From NCBI GenBank assembly GCA_003116995.1, contig BDSL01000052.1, forward strand, positions 186,001 to 250,000: DNA of 64,000 bases, in the 5' to 3' direction. Shown here in pieces: positions 58,121-64,000 of the stretch. Source of the stretch: Yamagishiella unicocca. Taxonomy: Eukaryota; Chlorophyta; Chlorophyceae; Chlamydomonadales; Volvocaceae. Within the stretch, counting starts at the first letter, position 1, and every line of letters begins with the position of its first letter. The notes beneath the pieces are model-generated. The model saw nothing but the letters and a program-made list of their open reading frames with translations, had not been told where the DNA came from and ran no database searches. Made by a program: the position numbers and the translations under genes.

Positions 58121-60287
58121 AACGTTTGCACTGCATTGGGGCGTGTGTTTGTGGTTGGTTGGTTTGTTGGTGGCAAGCTGCCAGTGACAGCAGTGACGCA
58201 TGGGGGGCGCATCCGCACTATCAAGACGACTGTCGACGAAAGACGAACGAATACCATCTCGCATAATTGGCTGTGCCGCAGTATTGTAGCAGTCGGGCCG
58301 GGGGCCGTGCTCCTGGTCCTCTGCTTCGCCTATAGGTTTAGGTATCGTGGTGGTGTGTGCTACAGAGGGTGTGTGCCGGTGCTGTGCAGCATGTCAGTGA
58401 ATACAATCATGGATTTGGAGGGGAGGAACTAGTATTCGACGGTGACATGCAGTTGTAATGATGGCGGGTGGCCACGGGGGAGGTCCTACACGCCGCGGAT
58501 CTTCTACCGGTGGTGCGGCACACGCCAACCCAGGCGACACCTTTGGCCTTTAACTCGTTATCAGACTGGCGCTTGGACGTGGACTGGCGGAGCTGGAGTG
58601 CTTGGGAGTCGCGGGCAGATTAGGTCTGCGCGGTGAATAACGGATTACGGTGCCTGACTTTGCTTACTGTGGCAAGTGCACGTGGTGCGATGCACGTGAG
58701 CTGTATGCTTAGCGCGCGGCGCGAGTGTGGTGCGATCGCTTGGCTGATAGCTTCTGTGCTTGTGGTCTCCGGCTGCTCTGCTGCGCAGCTACAGCCAATG
58801 ACAGGGCCGGCGTGTCAGCGACCTTATCAAGGTCACTCCAAGCGCCTATCAGCAGGCCCGGGCAGCAGGTCCGTTGTGTATTATCAGTTTCAGCGGTGGC
58901 CGAGGGAACGGTCTCGTGCTGCTGCTGTGTAGTTACGTGGGCGCAGGTCCGTAGCTTGGATCCAGTCACGTTCCGAATCCGCTTGACGGGTGGCGTGCCT
59001 CCGGTCGGATGCTGTGTTGCAGTCGACATGGGAGGCCCGTCAGGGTGGGTTGACTGGGAGTGGCGAAACCGGCGGATGTGAGGGCATGGATAATAGGGCA
59101 GGCGACGGCGGGGATGTAATGGCAGGCGGTGAGGGAGACCGCTTCCGCCATTGTCCGTGTTTCATAGGGGCGCTGCCAAGCCAGTGCCGAGCTTGCTATT
59201 ACACAGCGTCAAGGACCCGTCGTGCAGAAACACCTCCCTTTGTGCAGAAACACAAACCACCGCGACGTGCTTGAAAAAATGCCCCATATACACCGCTACA
59301 GCGCAACCCATCACGCTGGTGCGGCCTTTGCTCTGTTCACGCGCCAAGACGAATCAGGCGAGGCAGGAGATGCAAGAAAAAATAGATACATCGCGGCCAC
59401 CAGTATACAGAAGCAAAGTGCTTGGTTAGCGGAATTTAGCTCAGCGCGTGTCTGTATGCGGTTAAAAGCGCGTTGGCATGCCCATATTAGCGATGCGGAG
59501 AAGCGAACAGCGCACGCAGCCAGGCTCAGTTCTATTGTGCCGTCAAGGCACAGCCGCAGGAAAACAGCTCTCTGAAGCGCGACAATGCGGTGGCCTGAAT
59601 GCGATGGTCGGAAGCCACAAGAAGGGCGAGCCAGCCCTCGGATTGCCGCCCCGCCATCCGCCGGTGCTGCCCGTCATATGCGGAACGTGCCGACGATGGG
59701 AGAGCTCATGGGCACAAGTACAGGCGGTGAGTGGTGACTGATCACTCGTCTGCAAAGGGCCTGGGGCACTAGCCAACTTCCGTGTTTGTTCGCGGCTTGG
59801 CAGTGAACTAACACCCACAGAAGCATGCACCCTGATGCTTTGCCTCGCGATACACCCCGCAACGCACATCGACACCTCACCCAGGCATCAGTCTCGACCA
59901 CGACGCACCGACCCCCCTCCGCCAGCAGCCTCCCTCGCACCCTCGGGCCCTCTGCAGCGCCTGTCCGTTCTACAGCTAGGCGGTGTGGCGTGTTCGAGGC
60001 TGGGGCTCCTCCGCGCGCCCTCCTAGCTGTCCACAGAGCCCGAGCCCTCCGCCGCTGCCCCACCTGCCCCCGGGGCACTCCCTGTCCCCCCATGCACACC
60101 ACCGACCCATGCGCTCGGCACCCTCTCAGCCTGCCCTGATTTGTCCCTTGGACTTCTCCCTCCGCACCGAGTTTCCATTTTTGGACCCAATGGGCACCCC
60201 ATCCCAATGTCCACACCTTCCTCGCAGTTACTCGCCGCCCATGCAGTCACCACCACCTCAGTACATCCCCCCAAACACACATATAGC

Positions 60288-60292
60288 TTACA
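60288..60292 (-). terminator. possible TGTAA poly(A) signal for the GRAM-domain gene
   Basis: The complement of TGTAA lies about 41 nt past the stop at 60333. Another copy at 59199-59203 would give a 1.1-kb 3' UTR. Confidence 0.35.
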
Positions 60293-60332
60293 ATACCGTC
60301 GTCTGCCACCCCTTACTCGCCCACAGTCCCGC

Positions 60333-62765
60333 TCAGCTGCCGTCCATGAGGTGCTCCACCAGCGCCAGGGCGCTGTCCAGTGCCGAGCCACTTTCGAAGT
60401 CCTTGAAGGCCAGGTACTGGCCGTTTGAGAGCTCCATCTTTAGCACGTCGGACAGGTCGCCTGCGGGTACCGGGGGATGAGGGCCAGGGGGTTCAAATCG
60501 ACAAGGGGTGAATCGACAAAGAAACTGAAGGGAAGACGGGGTTAGGATTGCGTGGAGGATGCGGAGGCCGCTGGGAGTGGGCTGAGGAGAGGTATGGACG
60601 CCGGAGAGAAGTACTCGCAGCAGGGGTGAACTGCAAAAAGGGGGCGGGTCGGAATCTGCACATGAGCTAGCCAATCCAGGTGTGCTCACCCTTGCGCGCC
60701 GGCCGCTGCCTCGTGGCCTTGACCACCTGGTTGTGGGTCACCTTGAAGGGCACCTTGCGGCCCCGCTCCTCCACGCTGAAGCAGGTGTGGCGGTCCGTCA
60801 CGTAAAGGGTGCCTTGGAAGGCCATCTGCGGGGGCACAACGAACACGACGGCAGCCGGCAGAAGGGCGTCGGTGCCTCATGCCTGTTTGTGCGCACGCCG
60901 CGCGAGGTCCCCGCCCAATAGCATGCATCGCCGACGCGCGCACAAATCCCCAAGAGGAAGTGGGAGGTGGCGCGGGAGGGAGGGATGGACAAACATGAAC
61001 GCCCGGAGGCCGGAGCTACCCAGGCAAACCCATTTCCGCGCCACATCGCAGCAGCCCACGCAGGCGATCACACGAGCGCGAGGATGTGGCGCGCGCGCCG
61101 CTGCAGTCCAATAGGCTAGCCCTCCCGGAGTAGCACCACCTGCCTGGGCCCTCCCTCGGCGTCTCTCACCTCCCGCCCGCAGCGCACCCGACCCCCGGGG
61201 CATGATGCCGCGCCGCCGCACCTGTATTGCCGGCGTGTGCGGGTTGTGGCTGCACGCGTAGGTCTGCAGCAGCTTGCACTTAAAGTGCTCCACCAGGTTC
61301 TCCTCGGCAGACAGACCGAACAGCTCCTGCAGCTCGCCGCTCGCCTGCGGGAAGCGGAGGCGCCGGGGCGAGACAGGCGGAAGCGTTGACGGCCTGCGTT
61401 TTGAAACCCCTTCCGCACGATGCCATGATGGCAAGGGTAGCGCGCCCGTTTATGGGGCGAACCATCGCACTGCCGGCGCCCATGCCGACCCCAACCGCCG
61501 ACCATTAATCGCTTCCACGAAGACCCTACGACAGTCGTACGTGCAGCCACGCCGGCTCCCCTTCCCCCTACCCACACCACCCACCTTGTTGGAGCTGGCG
61601 ACGATCTCCGCTGTCTCATCGCGCACGGGCTGCGGTGCCGGGTCCAGCGAGCCCCACCAGCTACTGAGGCCCCCAGCCAGCTTGGTGAGGGAGGCGCCGG
61701 CGCCTCCCGCTGACTGCTCGGCGCCGCCGAAGGCGGAGCGCAGGCCGGCCGTCAGCTGCGGGAATCGATCGGCGGCGGGGGGCGGAGCGGTCGGTTGTAG
61801 GCCGCCAGTTAACCCAGGGGAATGCAGGGGCAAGCGAGCCGAACGGCGCCGTGGCGGATTGCGGCAGGGGAATGCACGCGCGCGGCCGGCAGGTCAGAAC
61901 GGTGCTGGGCCGAAAACGGTCGGTGTGGCGTCGGAAGGGGCTATGGCAAGGGGTGGGGCTTCCAAGGTCGCAGGGGGATAGGGGTGATGTAGCGGTGCGG
62001 CGGCATGTGTTCGTTGGCAGGCGACTGTGCGCTGGTGAATGCTGGTAAGGTAAGCGTCGGATACGCGAAGCCCGACTTCACACCTTGCTGGACACGTCGA
62101 GTGCGACTTGCGATACCTCCTTCGCAACCTGCAGCACGCAAAAAACAGTGTCATAATCCCTTATGGGCTACGACGACAGGTAACGAAAGCTAGGCATCTA
62201 CCTTTGCGGCTTGCACCTCGAGTTGCTTGAAGTCCACGCTTCCGCCAGCATTGCCGGGTGCTCCCCCTGCCGACGACCGAGGCGCGAGCTCAGCGTCAAC
62301 GACAGCGTCGGGCTTCGCCGGCGTGGCTTGAGATGGGGCCGAATCTTTTGATCGCACCGGCACCTCCTGTGCCGACGTGCTAGGCGGAATCAAAGCAGCA
62401 GCCGCATCGTCGTTGTCGTCGTCCTCCTCCTCCTCGTCTTCTTCTTCTTCTTCCTCCTCCTCCTCCTCTTCGCCCTGACCCTCTGCATCTGAAACCTTTG
62501 CGCTTAGCTTTTCTGCTGTAGGTTCTTCTGTCTCGGGCTGAACGGCAGCGTGTACAGGTTTTGGCTCAGACGCTTGCTCCTCCTTGTCGTCCTCCTCCTC
62601 CTCCACCTCAATTTCCTCATATTCAACGACCTCTTCCACGTACTCGACCTCCTCTTCTACTTCCACCTCGACCTCTGTCCCGCTGGATGTGGCCATGAGT
62701 TCGGACGCGTGTTCAAGGCTGCTGCTACGACTTAACGACTCCTCACGTGGACAACCAGTCTGCAT
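60333..62765 (-). CDS. GRAM-domain protein with a highly acidic N-terminus
   Basis: Six exons: 62765-62202, 62128-62084, 61755-61585, 61344-61222, 60825-60690, 60460-60333 (388 aa), phases agree. The first ATG after an in-frame stop is at 62765; ATG 62696 is an alternative. Residues about 25-150 are dominated by Glu and Asp, including an unbroken run coded by a GAG/GAA microsatellite near 62405-62475. A middle segment with LDVSSK and SSWWGSLDPAPQPVRDE may form a helix. The C-terminal ~120 residues are a GRAM/PH-like fold: ELQELFGLSAEENLVEHFKC, FQGTLYVTDRHTCFSVEERG, VPFKVTHNQVVKATRQRP, LKMELSNGQYLAFKDFESG. GRAM domains bind phosphoinositides or act at membrane contact sites. The partner and exact role are unknown. 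Confidence 0.82.
62405..62475. repeat. TCC/TTC microsatellite coding for poly-Glu on the minus strand
   Basis: About 70 bp of tcc/tct/ttc units within exon 1 of the GRAM gene, read as a Glu/Asp run. Confidence 0.9.
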
Positions 62766-64000
62766 TACACGCAAATTTACTCTGTGTACGTCTGTTCACT
62801 TTTGGGAACTTTGTACCAAACCCTACAGAACGGACCTTGATTGGCACGTTCCCCTAATCAATAACCTATGCGTCAATGCACCTACACTGTATTGTAACGC
62901 AGTGTTTGCCATTCGAAACGAAGAGTCGATGACCATCGCGGCCGTGGCATGCATTCCGTCCGAAGAACCGGCGCCATGTTAACGTCCAGCAATCATATCG
63001 AAATAGGTCATCTACCCTCGTATGGCTGGTGTGCCTGGAAGGTCATGATTCCTTGGACGGTTGGCGATGGCGGTCCCGGGGGTCCGTTATGCGGTATCGT
63101 TGTCAAAACATTCATCACTTTACATACTGAAATCAAGCAACCTGAGCATATTTTTTAATAAACGCTATTGCGGGCTGCGGCGCGTTCGGCTGCCAGTAAC
63201 TCCGCAGCCTACAGCTAGCTACACCACCGCCTCTGCCACCGCTCCACCACATCCTGACCTTGTCCAGCGCTACCAGCTATGCATAACCCCGCGCCGTCGT
63301 TCCCTGCAGACCTCGCGATTGTTGCCTTGGTGTTAGGTCGTTATCCAACTCGCAGTGGCAACCGGCCGGCCAGCCAGCCTACGCGACAGGCCACATTCAC
63401 TGCACCTCTGTATGCTACAGATTTCTACAGGTACCTCCAACCCGTCGCATGTGCGTATCTAGAAGCACCTACGAGCGCCCCCTTCGAGCCGCGTGTATGC
63501 ATCGGTGTGCGCCGCCCTACACGTACATGACACGGTCGGCAGAGTGCAGCTTCGTGCGTCCATGTTCGAGCTGTTGGAGCTTCGAAGGGGAGTTTCCGGC
63601 GGCGCGTATGCGGCCAATGAGTTCGCATCGCGACAGTGCGCTGCTCGAAGCCATCCGGCTTCCTCACCTCCCCCGGCGGCCCCCAAGCAGCGCAACCCAG
63701 CCTTCCGGACCTGCCGCGCCTCCGCCGGGCAGAGGGCAGGAAGGGCTGTTTGGGGCCTAGGACGGGCAGGGACAAGGTGGATGGCGGGGATCTTATGGGC
63801 CAGCTGGGACGCCAGGGGCCCAGGTCGCCTGGAGGCTTGGAGGCCTGCAGGCCGAGCAGCGGACAGTGCAGTGGCGACCGGTGTCCACCTACAGCTTGAC
63901 GCAACAAGAGCGCTTCGCGCCCTCCTGCGCCGCGCCACGCCAAATTCAAGGGCCCACTCCTGTCGTACTTCGTAGGTTATACTGCATGGGGATGCTTCGA
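62766..64000. other. unassigned end of window
   Basis: It begins with the 5' UTR and promoter of the GRAM gene. From about 63440 to 63975 both strands carry open frames rich in Arg, Ala and Pro without motif, signal or clear splice sites. It could include part of a gene that continues beyond 64000. I cannot support one from this sequence. Confidence 0.35.

Larger units (their letters stand above)
57766..60332. other. non-coding stretch between convergent genes
   Basis: It holds the 3' UTR of the 7-TM gene and that of the GRAM gene. Several short open frames are present, but none shows splice-linked conserved sequence. I see nothing else to call in it. Confidence 0.45.

Noticed and set aside
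60490..60505. ggttcaaatc string as a tRNA T-loop
   Set aside because: No acceptor stem, D-arm or anticodon arm can be found around it.
63425..63975. Overlapping open frames on both strands at the window end
   Set aside because: No motif, signal peptide or convincing splice sites, so no gene can be supported.

Overview
The window looks like nuclear DNA of a volvocine green alga (Chlamydomonas/Volvox/Gonium group). It is GC-rich. Most genes are cut by many introns of 100-1,200 nt with GT-AG ends, UTRs are long, and TGTAA (the algal poly(A) signal) lies downstream of several stops. Proteins carry Ala/Gly/Gln/Pro low-complexity inserts, and a chloroplast transketolase and a CRY-DASH photolyase-like protein are present. 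No prokaryotic operon, CRISPR array, rRNA or tRNA was seen. All exon models were built by hand: conserved protein reading was matched to splice sites, and codon phase was required to agree at every junction.

Layout. 1-1061 (+): 3' end of an unrecognised protein with a hydrophobic C-terminal tail. 2380-5573 (-): LARGE/B4GAT1-type glycosyltransferase (GT49). 7971-11874 (-): membrane-anchored UDP-glycosyltransferase (GT1) with signal peptide and Lys-rich tail. 12105-12866 (-): decayed proline-iminopeptidase-like gene. 14234-18514 (-): transketolase. 18889-21904 (+): YGGT/YlmG-type protein, divergent from transketolase. 25850-32466 (-): Mediator subunit 13-like protein. 33328-42247 (+): USP5/UBP14-type ubiquitin hydrolase with 19 exons. 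43071-43572: a 257-bp duplication. 44850-50050 (+): CRY-DASH. 51524-53666 (-): secreted ShKT plus cyclophilin-like protein. 54039-56119 (-): type II peroxiredoxin. 56716-57765 (+): intronless 7-TM protein. 60333-62765 (-): GRAM-domain protein with a very acidic N-terminus. The last ~1.2 kb is unassigned.

The genes are mostly independent housekeeping or surface functions: Calvin cycle and pentose phosphate (transketolase), plastid membrane protein assembly (YGGT), redox (peroxiredoxin), light/DNA repair (CRY-DASH), ubiquitin recycling (UBP14), transcription (MED13) and glycosylation (GT49, GT1). Three pairs are head-to-head and may share promoters: transketolase/YGGT, MED13/UBP14 and peroxiredoxin/7-TM.

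The most interesting signal is not a gene. At least three short sequence modules recur in both orientations inside introns of unrelated genes (GT49, GT1, MED13, UBP14, CRY-DASH), at up to 53/55 identity over 35 kb. They look like introner-like or MITE-like elements. Other points of note are a UBP zinc finger that has lost three of its four zinc ligands, a peroxiredoxin with a shortened catalytic loop, a GT1 without the donor-site histidine, a 29-nt array of repeated splice donors in CRY-DASH, a 12-nt microexon and two GC-AG introns.
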